This document shows positions 1 through 8,499 of a stretch of DNA of 64,000 nucleotides, one piece after another. The notes under the pieces are model-generated. The model saw nothing but the letters and a program-made list of their open reading frames with translations, made no database searches and was not told where the DNA came from. Made by a program: the position numbers and the translations under genes. Within the stretch, counting starts at the first letter, position 1, and each line of letters opens with the position of its first letter. The DNA is taken from positions 186,001-250,000 of the forward strand of contig PLCN01000025.1 in NCBI GenBank assembly GCA_003134785.1, written 5' to 3'. This DNA comes from Spartobacteria bacterium (GTDB taxonomy: Bacteria > Verrucomicrobiota > Verrucomicrobiia > Chthoniobacterales > UBA10450).

Positions 1-164
1 GGCGGTTCTTGCTTTATGGCTCGTTTCTCGTTCCGCCTCTGCCTCCCAATTGGCAAACCGCTAAATCGCTAAGTCGTCAGATCGTTAATTGATTTGTCTT
101 GCCCCGCCGCGCCGGAACGAACACAAATCCCGTTCGAATCGCCAGCTGACGAAAGGAACTCACC

Positions 165-899
165 ATGGGAGCGCACGAAAATCTGGAGCACGCCGAACAC
201 GCCGCGCATAGCGGTCATACCGGGAAGCATATTGGAGTGACCATGGCCCTGCTCGGCGTCTTGATCGCTTTCGCCGCGGCGATGGTGGGCTCACAACGCC
301 AGGAGCTCGTCACCAGCCTCATGGATCAAAGCTGGGCGCATTCCAGTTTCACCGCCGCCTCTACGAAATTCCGCATCGTCATGACCGAGCTCCAGAAAAT
401 GCGCGGCAGTGTTCCGGCCACCTCGGCGGAGAGCGCCTCGCCCGCCTTGAAATCAGCCCTTCGTCTCCACGCTACTTATAGTGAGGAACGAAAACTGGCC
501 GAAGCGTGGGACAACAGCTGCGAAGCTCTCATCGACGCTCATTTCGATGCCGCCGAAGGCTACGAGCACGCCCAGCTCATCGCCGAAGTCGCCATCATCA
601 TCGCATCCATTGCCATCCTCATGAACAGCCGCGCGGCCTGGCTCGTGTCCGTCGTGGCAGGAGTCCTCTGTTTGGGTCAGATGGGCTACACCTTCGTCAA
701 CAGCCGGAACGCCATTCACGAGCACCACGATAAGGTCCACCACGCGCAGGAGACGTACGAGGCGTTGATCGAGAAGCACCTGGACGCCACGGAAGACGAA
801 GCCACCGTGAACGACCTCGACCCCGGCGGCACCATTCGCGCGACCATCCAAAAGGATTCGCCCAAGCCGGAAACCCACGCCGAAGCCAAGCCGGAATAA
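165..899 (+). CDS. DUF4337 domain-containing membrane protein
   Basis: A 244-residue protein with a His/Glu-rich N-terminus (HAEHAAHSGH), a hydrophobic helix at about residues 25-43, and a pair of hydrophobic helices at about 142-176. This is the usual DUF4337 plan of one N-terminal and two C-terminal membrane segments around a soluble helical middle. A good Shine-Dalgarno (gaaagga) lies about 8 bases before the ATG. The family has no known biochemical role; inner-membrane location is inferred. The acidic tail (EDEATVND) is probably cytoplasmic. It stands alone, flanked on both sides by short 'gctaaatcgc'-type repeats. The family call comes from recognising the pattern, not from a search. Confidence 0.8.
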   Translation: MGAHENLEHAEHAAHSGHTGKHIGVTMALLGVLIAFAAAMVGSQRQELVTSLMDQSWAHSSFTAASTKFRIVMTELQKMRGSVPATSAESASPALKSALRLHATYSEERKLAEAWDNSCEALIDAHFDAAEGYEHAQLIAEVAIIIASIAILMNSRAAWLVSVVAGVLCLGQMGYTFVNSRNAIHEHHDKVHHAQETYEALIEKHLDATEDEATVNDLDPGGTIRATIQKDSPKPETHAEAKPE

Positions 900-1298
900 C
901 CTTCTTCACTTCAGCGGAGCTGCTGCTTCTTGGCGGAAACCTGGCAGGTATCCCCTGACTCTTCATTCACGAAATCATTTTCCTTTCGCCTTCGAAGACT
1001 CTTCGTATTGGCTAAATCACTAAATCGCCAACTCGCTAAATGCTTTTCGCTCCGACAAAAAATCGGGAGCCACGCGAATGCTTTCGGTGTCGTTGATCGT
1101 AGAACTCACCACGCGTGATGGCCGTCAACGGCATGGTCAAGGAATTCCGGCCCTTCGTATTTGCGAGCACTTTCTTCGATGAGATAGACGTGCCAGCCCA
1201 TCAATTCACACGGTATCGCCTATGTGCGTCGGTGAGTCTTCAGGGCCCCGAACGAGAACGCAGAGAAATCCTCGATCCCGCCGGCCACGCCACGAGCT
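900..1298. other. Intergenic stretch without a convincing gene
   Basis: About 400 bases between the DUF4337 gene and the end of the DUF262 gene. Two small plus-strand ORFs here have no recognisable features. Around 1010-1043 there is a run of imperfect 'ctaaatcgc' units, matching a similar run at about 58-90 on the other side of the DUF4337 gene. A short minus-strand reading of about 30 codons (MGWHVYLIEE...) near 1107-1200 might be a gene remnant, but it is too short to assign. Confidence 0.4.
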
Positions 1299-2786
1299 TC
1301 AGTCCAAAGTTTTCAGCATTTCGAGGCATTTCGACAGCAGTCGGCGTTGAACCTCCAAAAGCTCGGCTTCTCCGCACTCGTCCGGCGTCAGCTTTTTCGA
1401 ATATTTCTTAAACGTTTCTCCTGCGCGCTTCATCTTTTTTCTAACGTCTGCCGGGTCTCCGTGATCGACATCGTGTCTAAAGGAAGTTCGAAGAAACTTG
1501 ACGTCCATCGCAAATGGAGGCGGCGTTCCTCCCAGTCGTCTACACGCTCCTGAACCCTCGTAAACGAGAAAATAAAGGGCATCGACGAGAGTAGCGCACG
1601 AACTTTTGTTAGTTGTAGGTGACTCTAAGCCGGCCAAGGCTCTAGTAGTTTCGTTTGTCAACTTAAACAAATCTTCGCCATGTTCGGCCCCGTGCTTTTT
1701 ATTGAGTTTGTACACGAGCGCCCGAATCTCGGCGGCAGTCTCTTTCAGCGGATCCAATTGGCCGGCACTAATGGTCTGTGTGTAGTTGAGAATTGGTTTA
1801 AATACGGGGAATCGCTGAACGAGACGGCGGGTCAAGATATCGATTCGATTTCTGATTGAGTCACCGCCTGTCGATCCGGAAGAGATCGACTGCTGGTACG
1901 ATAATAATTCCTTGTCGCCGGCTTTGACTCCTTTCTGTACCTCCGCTGAAAGCGCCGCAAAGAAATCCGACAAGAATTTAGCAAACGATCTCCCATGTGG
2001 CTTCGTTGCTAAGTCAGTTTTGACGAGCCGGGACGCCAACATGCAGATGGACAACGTATTTGCGCGATTTGAAATAAAATCTGGTGCGGTTGGAAACGAC
2101 TCGTCAAGGAATCGAAGCGAAGCGCTCACGGTTTTCGCCACGTCAGAGTTGCGACTAAATTGTTTGTTGTCCCTAAAGAACTCTCCAAGCTGTTTGAGCC
2201 GCATTTGAGGTTGAATCCCGCGAGCTTCGATGAAGCCCCAGCGTGCGAGAATTTCAAAATGCGAAAACCGTGTATTTTTGATGACCAATTTGTCCTTAAA
2301 AAACGTCTTTCCAGCAGCGTCATGGCAAAAATCCCGAAAATCTCCCAGAATCGCATTTAACTTTTCGGCAGTGTTTAACGGGGTGCCCAATTGAAGGCGT
2401 AGGAAGAGTTCTTCGAGTTCGTCATCTGACGTATTTTCGATTTCCTCGATCTCAATTTCAAAATCATCAAACTCATCGGACTTGTCGTCCGGGAGATCGG
2501 AGTACCTCAAACCAGCAAATGGACTGTCCTCTGCCAGCTCGAACTTCTCATCGTAATACTCAAATATTGCGTTGAGGCGTTGCTGCCCATCCACGCATTC
2601 ATAGGAGCCGTCAGATCCTTTTTTGAAATAGAATTTGGGTAAGTGCCATCCCTTCAGAATTGAATCAACGAGTGTCTGTTTTTTGGATTCAGGCCAAACT
2701 TCTTCTCGCTGAAAATCAGGCATCTCGATCTTGTCCCGTCTCTTATAGATTTTATCGATGGCCTTGCGCCTCAGTTCCATTTTCAT
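1299..2786 (-). CDS. DUF262 (GmrSD/ParB-like) protein with HEPN-like C-terminal tail
   Basis: A 495-residue protein. The N-terminus has DUF262 hallmarks: PDFQREEVW at about 23-31 and DGQQRL at about 66-71. DUF262 proteins share a ParB/Srx-like fold and include the GmrS half of type IV modification-dependent restriction enzymes. Residues 80-130 are strongly acidic. The C-terminus (about 427-495) contains FLRTSFRHDVDHG, which offers two R-x4-H arrangements (R433/H438 and R437/H442) like the HEPN RNase motif; that reading is inference. The gene is divergent from the DUF3883 gene and lies in a more AT-rich patch than the rest of the window, suggesting horizontal gain. Likely role: nucleic-acid-targeting defence; substrate unknown. 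Confidence 0.8.
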   Translation of the reverse strand: MKMELRRKAIDKIYKRRDKIEMPDFQREEVWPESKKQTLVDSILKGWHLPKFYFKKGSDGSYECVDGQQRLNAIFEYYDEKFELAEDSPFAGLRYSDLPDDKSDEFDDFEIEIEEIENTSDDELEELFLRLQLGTPLNTAEKLNAILGDFRDFCHDAAGKTFFKDKLVIKNTRFSHFEILARWGFIEARGIQPQMRLKQLGEFFRDNKQFSRNSDVAKTVSASLRFLDESFPTAPDFISNRANTLSICMLASRLVKTDLATKPHGRSFAKFLSDFFAALSAEVQKGVKAGDKELLSYQQSISSGSTGGDSIRNRIDILTRRLVQRFPVFKPILNYTQTISAGQLDPLKETAAEIRALVYKLNKKHGAEHGEDLFKLTNETTRALAGLESPTTNKSSCATLVDALYFLVYEGSGACRRLGGTPPPFAMDVKFLRTSFRHDVDHGDPADVRKKMKRAGETFKKYSKKLTPDECGEAELLEVQRRLLSKCLEMLKTLD

Positions 2787-2960
2787 ACAAAGTACCGCCC
2801 TTGTCGGAATTTGTCGTTCTTAGGTGATCCAAGCAACCGTAATCTCGATGCGGTCGCGCCTAGAGACTTTATGTCTGGGGGACAATGCAGCGGCGTTTTA
2901 GCGACACTTGCCATTCAACGCTCAATGCGACAAGCTCGGGAAAAATCGCGAGTTTTTCCA

Positions 2961-3809
2961 ATGTCAGACGTTTGGTCCCGAGGAGAGGTTGAAGCCGCTA
3001 TAACGGACTATTTCGACATGCTCGCGAAGGAGCTTCGAGGTGAGCCATTCAACAAGGCCGAGCACAATCGTGTTTTGCAACAGATCCTGAACTCTCGGAC
3101 TCGAGGCTCGGTTGAGCGAAAACACCAAAACATCAGCGCGATTCTGATCGAGTTGGGCTACCCATACATCGGTGGCTACAAACCACTCGGAAACTACCAG
3201 GACCTTTTGCGCTCCGTTGTGGAAGATCGACTCCCGAGCGCGACCGATCTAAATCAGACGGTCAACTCGGTTGTTGAAGCGCCCATCGAGGCGATTCCAC
3301 AGATTGACGATCTTCTGTCGATTCAGGTTGCTCCTCCGGTTCACGAAGAAGGCGCCTCGCGGATTTATGAGGAGCCAATAACGAGAATTCAAGCGGTTCA
3401 GCGGAACTATTTTGAAATCGAAGCCCGAAATCAATCCCTCGGTCGCGCAGGGGAAGATCTCGTGCTGCGTTTTGAACATGAGCGGCTTACGCGGATGGGC
3501 GAGGGGACGTTAGCCGACCGAATCCAGCATGTCTCGAGAACGCTCGGCGATCACCTCGGCTATGACATAGTCTCGTTCGAGGCCGATGGGCGAGAACGCC
3601 TAATCGAAGTAAAGACAACTCGATTCGGAGCAATGACGCCGTTCTTTGCATCGCGAAATGAAGTGAACGTTTCAGCAAAGCATGACACTCAATACCAACT
3701 TTACCGCCTGTTCAGTTTCCGTTCGCACCCGCGGCTTTTTGCATTGAGCGGTTCGCTTCAAAATTCCTGCCGCCTCGATCCGACAACATATTCGGCGCTA
3801 CCGTACTGA
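2961..3809 (+). CDS. DUF3883 domain-containing putative nuclease
   Basis: The C-terminal half carries the DUF3883 pattern (GDHLGYDI, then IEVKTTR, then FFASRNEV and YQLYRLF). This is a restriction-endonuclease-like fold in which the E-x-K of EVKTT is the likely metal/catalytic pair. The N-terminal about 90 residues (from MSDVWSRGEVEAAI, with a dYfdML...NKAEH pattern) form a conserved module in many such proteins. The ATG at 2961 is therefore preferred over the longer ORF start at 2811; the 50 extra residues look non-conserved. It is divergent from the DUF262 gene. Proteins of this family recur near restriction and defence genes. Function here is inferred, not demonstrated. Confidence 0.8.
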   Translation: MSDVWSRGEVEAAITDYFDMLAKELRGEPFNKAEHNRVLQQILNSRTRGSVERKHQNISAILIELGYPYIGGYKPLGNYQDLLRSVVEDRLPSATDLNQTVNSVVEAPIEAIPQIDDLLSIQVAPPVHEEGASRIYEEPITRIQAVQRNYFEIEARNQSLGRAGEDLVLRFEHERLTRMGEGTLADRIQHVSRTLGDHLGYDIVSFEADGRERLIEVKTTRFGAMTPFFASRNEVNVSAKHDTQYQLYRLFSFRSHPRLFALSGSLQNSCRLDPTTYSALPY

Positions 3810-3995
3810 TCGCGGGCAGCCGCAGAAGAGATCAATGACCGTTAACAATGCAGGGCACACACACCCTTAGCGGTTCGTCTTTGTTCAACCCATTTGTGCA
3901 CGAAAGCTTCCTCGGGATCGGCATTTCCGAGAAACATCGACCATTCAGATTATCGGCGGGGGACTAATTCCTCCGACGTAAGAGAACCGATACCA

Positions 3996-4238
3996 CTACG
4001 AACTCCCTAGACTGTACCCCACATATCCTGCCACCAGCATCAAGAATAAAGACGCAATGATTTTATGGCCTGTCATCAAATTACGGAGGTGATGGGCGAG
4101 TACTCGCTTGCGCTTGCATAAATCCCGAACGTCGTCCGGGTCGTGCTGCAGCATGGTTACACTGATGCTTAGAACTAGGCATTTTGGCAGAATCCAAGCG
4201 AACTCCTTAAGCCCAAGATGAGCCATGACCATAGCCAT
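3996..4238 (-). CDS. Possible small membrane protein, unrecognised
   Basis: A short ORF with a hydrophobic C-terminal helix (IIASLFLMLVAGYVGYSL) and a basic patch before it (DLCKRKRVLAHH). This would suit a tail-anchored small protein or a remnant of one. There is no recognised family and several possible starts (ATG 4238 or nearby). It shares the AT-richer composition of the DUF262/DUF3883 patch. Apart from this ORF I see nothing in 3810-4338. It may not be a real gene. Confidence 0.25.
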   Translation of the reverse strand: MAMVMAHLGLKEFAWILPKCLVLSISVTMLQHDPDDVRDLCKRKRVLAHHLRNLMTGHKIIASLFLMLVAGYVGYSLGSS

Positions 4239-4338
4239 ATAGGCCAAGGTAAAAAAGCGCTGCGGCGGCCGGGAGCCGCTTACGATAGCTTTTTAGCGCA
4301 CAGTGAGGGAATCGGATGCTGCGGGGATGTGGAGGTGT

Positions 4339-4566
4339 TTAACGCCGTCGTGCTTCGGGCTTTTGAAGCAATGCAAGCTGCTTGCGATCGATCTTTGGAG
4401 GCGGCTTGCCTTCTTTTTGGGCGGCGCGTTTCGCTTCGCGGATCGCCACCAAGAGTTTGGCTTGCTGTCGCGTCAGTTCACGCCGTCCGGCCTGGCCGCC
4501 GCGTTTCCCAATCTCAGCGAAATATTCGCGGACTTTGCGAGGCAGAGTGATTCGTTCGGGAGGCAT
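4339..4566 (-). CDS. Small basic protein with KGG-like motif
   Basis: 75 residues, strongly basic. It begins with a segment (YFAEIGKRGGQAGRRELT) similar to the GKKGG-type motif of many small bacterial proteins found next to toxin genes or as stress-induced proteins. The rest is a charged helix (QAKLLVAIREAKRAAQK) and a Pro/Lys-rich tail. No PIN or other toxin gene is adjacent, so an antitoxin role cannot be supported. The coherent amino-acid composition and family-like motif favour a real gene over the overlapping plus-strand ORFs. Confidence 0.6.
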   Translation of the reverse strand: MPPERITLPRKVREYFAEIGKRGGQAGRRELTRQQAKLLVAIREAKRAAQKEGKPPPKIDRKQLALLQKPEARRR

Positions 4567-4768
4567 TGGTTTATCGTAGCCGCCTCCGCGAGCACGCTAT
4601 GGCGCGCCAGGACCGGCTTACGATAGCCGTCTCCCGCGTTCCAGCGTCAACAGCCCGCCCGATGCGTTCCTCAAGCAGTGGCAGCGGTTGCTCGTTGGAC
4701 CGTTCTCGCAGTTGCCGCGGGCGTTCCTTAACCCGAGTCGTCCGTTTCTTGTGGGCCGGGACGGCTGA

Positions 4769-5134
4769 TTATTCCACGGTCGCCGTTGATTTCTTGTCCG
4801 CGCTCCAGAAGAGATTGATCTTGCTGATCTCCGTCAGCTTGTAGCCCTTCCACCAGGCCGTTTCGCCGTCGGTGTAGACTACCTTGATGTCCCACTTCTC
4901 AGCCGAAGCCTTTTCGCTGAACTTCAGTTCGAGCGCCTGGCCGTCCTTGAGCACGTCTTTGAGGATGTTATCACCCCACTCGTCCACGGAGGTCGGGCCG
5001 ACATAGATTTCCTTGATGTCGTAGCCAGTCTTATTCACCAGGGTGAAATCGAGGTCCAACTCTGCCTGCGCGGACATAACCAAGCCCAGAAGGAGCGCCA
5101 GCAGAACAATCGATCCGCGGAGTGTTTTTTTCAT
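4769..5134 (-). CDS. Secreted hypothetical protein
   Basis: A 121-residue protein if started at MKKTLRGSIVLL; the ORF track's 7-residue upstream extension is less likely because it would precede a clean signal peptide. The signal peptide runs through LLLGLVMSAQAE with cleavage after AQA. The mature part is a small, mostly beta domain (LDFTLVNKTGYDIKEIYVGP...) with aromatic-rich strands (WDIKVVY, ETAWWKGY). The pattern 'vNkTGydI.eiYvsP' recurs in small periplasmic proteins of unknown function. It is probably periplasmic. A rho-independent terminator separates it from the upstream gene, so it has its own promoter. Confidence 0.7.
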   Translation of the reverse strand: MKKTLRGSIVLLALLLGLVMSAQAELDLDFTLVNKTGYDIKEIYVGPTSVDEWGDNILKDVLKDGQALELKFSEKASAEKWDIKVVYTDGETAWWKGYKLTEISKINLFWSADKKSTATVE

Positions 5135-5161
5135 GGTGGACGGAGTCTCTGGCATCCCGGC

Positions 5162-5202
5162 AGAAAAGCAAACAGGCAGAACCCAAATCGAGTTCTGCCT
5201 GT
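5162..5202 (-). terminator. Rho-independent terminator
   Basis: On the minus strand an 11-base perfect stem (acaggcagaac / gttctgcctgt) with a loop of about 9 bases is followed by a T-rich run (ttgcttttc). It lies directly after the stop of the 5228 gene and before the next minus-strand gene, as expected for a terminator of the upstream gene. Confidence 0.75.
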
Positions 5203-5227
5203 AGGAAGAAATTCGAAAAAAGGTCCG

Positions 5228-5577
5228 TTACGGTGTAGCCGCGCTCATCAGTTTCTCGCTTCGGGTTTGGATGAACTTCTCGAAGGTCGGCCGTTCTTCC
5301 GCAGTGATCTTGGGATCGAGCGCGGGCCCTTCGGTGGCCATCAGCGTCGTCACTTTTGTCATGATATCCTTGGCTTTAGCCTCATCTTTGTCGGCGGCGG
5401 CTTTGGCGAAGGCATCAGTCAAATCGACAAATTGCCGGACGAAAGCGTTAACTTCCGGGGCGCTGAATTTCGGAATGTCTTCCGCTCTCACGGAAGGCGC
5501 GAGTGCGGTGAGGACGAGGGTGAAGCAAAGGCGAGGGCAGCGCCGCGAAGGATTTTGAGCAGAGATGAATTAATCAT
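5228..5577 (-). CDS. Secreted hypothetical protein, frameshift in signal peptide
   Basis: The ORF track gives 5228-5491 from a GTG (MRAEDIPKF...), which begins at the end of a signal peptide. Upstream in another frame an ATG at 5577 opens MINSSLLKILRGAALAFA, and the downstream frame read backwards gives TLVLTALAPSVRAED, together a complete signal peptide cut after VRA. One missing base around the GCTTCACC stretch would join them. The mature part, about 85 residues, is helical and charged (FVDLTDAFAKAAADKDEAKAKDIM) and of unknown function. Either a sequencing/assembly error or a recently broken gene. Coordinates span both frames. Confidence 0.6.
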
Positions 5578-5719
5578 GTTTGTGGCGACTTTTTCGCCCG
5601 GCGACGGCGATTGAGCAACCACAATCGCGATAGTATGGAGCTTTGCCTCCGTGACTTTGACATCGCGTAACGGGCCGGGCGTCGGAGGCCGGGTGATGCT
5701 TAGGATGTCAGAACAACAC

Positions 5720-6643
5720 TTATGCGATCGGGACCTGGGTGTCACGTCGACGGGGAATGCCGAGGCTGTCGAAGATTGTCCGCGTCGCGTCGGAGCGGTT
5801 GAGGGTGTAGAAGTGAATTCCCGCAACGTCGTTGTCCAAAAGATCGTGACATTGTTCCAACGCGAAGTGAACGCCGACGCGGCTGACCATTTCACGATTG
5901 TTCTCGCAACGTTGGAGGGCGCGCAAAAGTTTGGCCGGGAAACGAGCGCCGCCGGCGAGCTCGGCGATGCGTTTGAAGCCGCTCATTGAGGTGATCGGCA
6001 TAATTCCGGCGATGATGGGGACGTGGATGCCGGCCAGCACACAGCGTTCGCGGAAATCGAGGAAGTCGCGGTTATCGAAAAAGAGCTGTGTGACGATGTA
6101 GTCGGCGCCGGCGTCGACTTTCGCTTTGAGGTGATCCATTTCGACCAATCGATTCGGCGTCGCCGGATGGCCTTCCGGGAAACCGGCCACGCCGATCCCG
6201 AATCCGCGGCGGTCGGGATGCGCGCCAGATTCATTGAATTTGCGAATGAACTTCACCAGATCGATCGCGCGCTGGAAGACGTCGGCAGATTTATCGTAGA
6301 CGCACCCGTGGGGCGGGTCGCCACCCAGGGCGAGAATATTTCCGATGCACGTTTTGGCGTATCGCCGCAGAATCGCGTCGATCTCGTCGTGCTTGTGGCA
6401 GACGCAAGTGAGGTGAGGGATCGGATCGAGTTTCGTGGTGGTTTGAATGCGCTCGACGAGGTCGTGTGTGAGATCGCGGGTGGAGCCACCGGCGCCGTAA
6501 GTGACACTGACGAAGTGCGGCATATACGCTTCCAGTTCGCGAATGGTCTGGTAGAGGGTCTCGGCCGCCTCCGGCGTTTTCGGAGGAAAGAACTCGAACG
6601 AGAACGTGGGGGAATCCCCCTGCATGATGTCGGTGATGTGCAT
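5720..6643 (-). CDS. metF: 5,10-methylenetetrahydrofolate reductase
   Basis: A 307-residue MetF of normal bacterial length. The start MHITDIMQGDSPTFSFEFFPPKT contains the SFEFFPP motif with the general-acid Glu (E17). VTYGAGGSTRD, ILALGGDPP and DYIVTQLFFD are the conserved FAD/folate-binding segments of the TIM barrel. It reduces 5,10-methylene-THF to 5-methyl-THF for methionine synthesis, in the cytoplasm. It is a single gene on the minus strand. The upstream 240 bases hold a degenerate palindromic repeat; I found no SAM or SAH riboswitch there. Confidence 0.95.
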   Translation of the reverse strand: MHITDIMQGDSPTFSFEFFPPKTPEAAETLYQTIRELEAYMPHFVSVTYGAGGSTRDLTHDLVERIQTTTKLDPIPHLTCVCHKHDEIDAILRRYAKTCIGNILALGGDPPHGCVYDKSADVFQRAIDLVKFIRKFNESGAHPDRRGFGIGVAGFPEGHPATPNRLVEMDHLKAKVDAGADYIVTQLFFDNRDFLDFRERCVLAGIHVPIIAGIMPITSMSGFKRIAELAGGARFPAKLLRALQRCENNREMVSRVGVHFALEQCHDLLDNDVAGIHFYTLNRSDATRTIFDSLGIPRRRDTQVPIA

Positions 6644-6752
6644 TGGTCCTGGGCGTATCTTTGCGCGTGCGACGACTTTCGGTCAACTGGCCAGGAAGAT
6701 CTCGCACTACGGTCACAAAGGGACACAAAGGAAAATTTCAAGATTCCCGGCG

Positions 6753-6830
6753 ACTGAAGCGATGGTCGATGGCCGTCCGAGAGAGGAGGGTGCAGGCCGA
6801 GAGGACGGCGGTCATAGACCACCGCTTCAG
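6753..6830. repeat. Degenerate copy of palindromic repeat family A
   Basis: The left arm ctgaagcgatggtcgatggc and right arm acggcggtcatagaccaccg are diverged versions of the family A arms (gtagcggcggtctatgaccg and complement) seen at 18509, 25837 and 56190. They are about 20 bases apart. It lies in the metF upstream region. Confidence 0.65.
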
Positions 6831-6922
6831 GGCTCTGATACGTGAGCTTTGCGGACCTCGTGTGATGCGATGAATCCCGACTATTGCTCGACGTCACTCG
6901 CGGCGCGGTGCAAAATTCAAAG

Positions 6923-7282
6923 ATGAATCCGCTTTCGAACTTCGTGAGCCTTCACCCCTATTTCAAAGTTCATCCAGGAAAACTGGAGGCGTTCAAAGCC
7001 GCGTTCCCTGCGTTCGTTGAAAAGACGATGGGCGAAGAGAAGAACCTTTTCTATGGATTCACGCTCAACGGCGATGAAATTTTCTGCCGCGAGGGCTATG
7101 CCGATGCCGAGGGCCTTCTTGCCCATCTGGACAACGTTGGGGCGCTGCTCGCGGAAGCGCTCAAGATCGCCGACTTGACCCGGCTGGAAGTGCATGGCCC
7201 AGCGACGGAGCTCGACAAGCTGAAAAAACCGCTCGCGCACCTCAATCCAGCGTGGTTTGTCACCGATCTGGAACGAAAGTAA
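6923..7282 (+). CDS. Antibiotic biosynthesis monooxygenase-like small protein
   Basis: 119 residues from ATG 6923; the ORF's 13 extra residues upstream look random. The pattern VSLHPYFKVHPGKLEAFKAAFPAFVEKT, followed by FYGFTLNGDEIFCREGYADAEGLLAHL, matches a dimeric alpha/beta-barrel (ABM-like) fold: a first strand, a long helix after 'pgk.e.f', then E-x-Y-x-D/S-x-e. Such proteins are small cofactor-free oxygenases or ligand binders; no substrate can be named. Its 3' end lies close to the following alpha-hydroxy-acid oxidase gene, so the two may be co-transcribed. Confidence 0.6.
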   Translation: MNPLSNFVSLHPYFKVHPGKLEAFKAAFPAFVEKTMGEEKNLFYGFTLNGDEIFCREGYADAEGLLAHLDNVGALLAEALKIADLTRLEVHGPATELDKLKKPLAHLNPAWFVTDLERK

Positions 7283-7310
7283 TACCGACACACGGACCAT
7301 CTTCCGGACA

Positions 7311-8390
7311 GTGCATTCCGAACCGCTCCTTAATGTCGCTGACTACGCGCGCGCCGCGCGCAGCAAGCTTCCGAAGCCGGTGTGCGATTACTTCGAGGGC
7401 GGGGCGTTGGATGAGGTCACACTGCGCGAGAACACGGCCGGGTGGGAACGACTGAAGCTTTACTACCGGGTTCTCGCGGGAGTGGGAAGACGCGACATGA
7501 CCACGACGGTCCTCGGTCAATCTATCTCGATGCCGATCGTGGTCGCACCGACGGCGTTTCACAAACTAGCCTGCGAATTGGGAGAGATCGCGGCCGCTAA
7601 AGCCGCCAAGGCCGCGGGAACTTTGTTCATTCTCAGTTCGCTTTCGAATACCGCAATGGAGCGGGTCTTTGCGGAGGCGGCGAGTCCGCGCTGGTTCCAG
7701 CTTTACATTTACAAGGATCGAGCGATCACGCTCGATCTGGTGCAACGGGCGGAGGCTGCCGGCGCGGAGGCGATCGTGCTGACCGTCGATGCGCCTGGCC
7801 TGGGCACGCGTGAACGCGATGCGCGGAACAGTTTTCGATTGCCGGACGGTGTCGCGGTGGAGAATCTGGCACCGCTGGGAAAGGGGGCCTTTCCGGACGT
7901 GAGCGGTTCGGGTCTGGCCGCCTACGTCAGAGCGAATTTCAAAGAAGATCTCGGGTTCGATGATCTGGATTGGTTATGCCGGTCGACGCGCTTGCCGATC
8001 GTGGTGAAGGGCGTATGTCGCGGTGACGACGCGCGCCGGGCGGCTGAGCATGGCGCGAAAGCCGTGGTGGTTTCCAATCACGGCGGACGACAACTCGATA
8101 CCGCACCCGCCACTTGCGAGGTGTTGCCGCAAGTGGTCGATGCCGCCGGTGATTTTTGCGAGATCTATGTCGATGGCGGCATTCGGCGCGGCAGCGATGT
8201 GCTCAAGGCGATTGCACTCGGAGCGCGTGCGGTCCTAGTGGGCCGGCCAATTCTCTGGGGATTGGGCGTTGCCGGCGAACAAGGCGCCGGGCAGGTCCTC
8301 GAAATTTTGCGGCGCGAACTCGACGAGGCGATGCTGCTGTGTGGCTGTACGAAACTCGACGACATCGGCCGCTGGTTATTTGAGCCGTAG
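7311..8390 (+). CDS. FMN-dependent alpha-hydroxy-acid oxidase/dehydrogenase
   Basis: A TIM-barrel flavoenzyme of the glycolate oxidase/L-lactate dehydrogenase family. Numbering uses the GTG start at 7311; the ORF's TTG start at 7257 would overlap the upstream gene and add non-homologous residues. Active-site features visible: Tyr in CDYFEGGALDE (about 27), FQLYIYKDR, LTVDAPGLGTRERD, VVKG (Lys about 233) and SNHGGRQLD with the catalytic His (about 257) and Arg (about 260). The C-terminal YVDGGIRRGSDVLKAIALGA binds FMN phosphate. It oxidises a 2-hydroxy acid to the 2-oxo acid; glycolate or lactate are possible but not distinguishable. Full length (359 aa). Confidence 0.9.
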   Translation: MHSEPLLNVADYARAARSKLPKPVCDYFEGGALDEVTLRENTAGWERLKLYYRVLAGVGRRDMTTTVLGQSISMPIVVAPTAFHKLACELGEIAAAKAAKAAGTLFILSSLSNTAMERVFAEAASPRWFQLYIYKDRAITLDLVQRAEAAGAEAIVLTVDAPGLGTRERDARNSFRLPDGVAVENLAPLGKGAFPDVSGSGLAAYVRANFKEDLGFDDLDWLCRSTRLPIVVKGVCRGDDARRAAEHGAKAVVVSNHGGRQLDTAPATCEVLPQVVDAAGDFCEIYVDGGIRRGSDVLKAIALGARAVLVGRPILWGLGVAGEQGAGQVLEILRRELDEAMLLCGCTKLDDIGRWLFEP

Positions 8391-8499
8391 CGAATCGCGA
8401 GTGATCAGTAGGGTGAGGGCAGCAATGAAAGTAGGAAGGAGAACGGAGCCGCGGGGCAGCCGACGATGTAGGCGGTCGCGGTCCAGCGAAGCACCGGGG

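Noticed and set aside
930-1411. Two short plus-strand ORFs before and across the DUF262 3' end
   Set aside because: No motif or RBS, and the second overlaps the DUF262 gene on the opposite strand.
6644-6922. Possible SAM or SAH riboswitch upstream of metF
   Set aside because: I looked for the conserved helices of SAM-type aptamers on the minus strand and found only a degenerate palindromic repeat.
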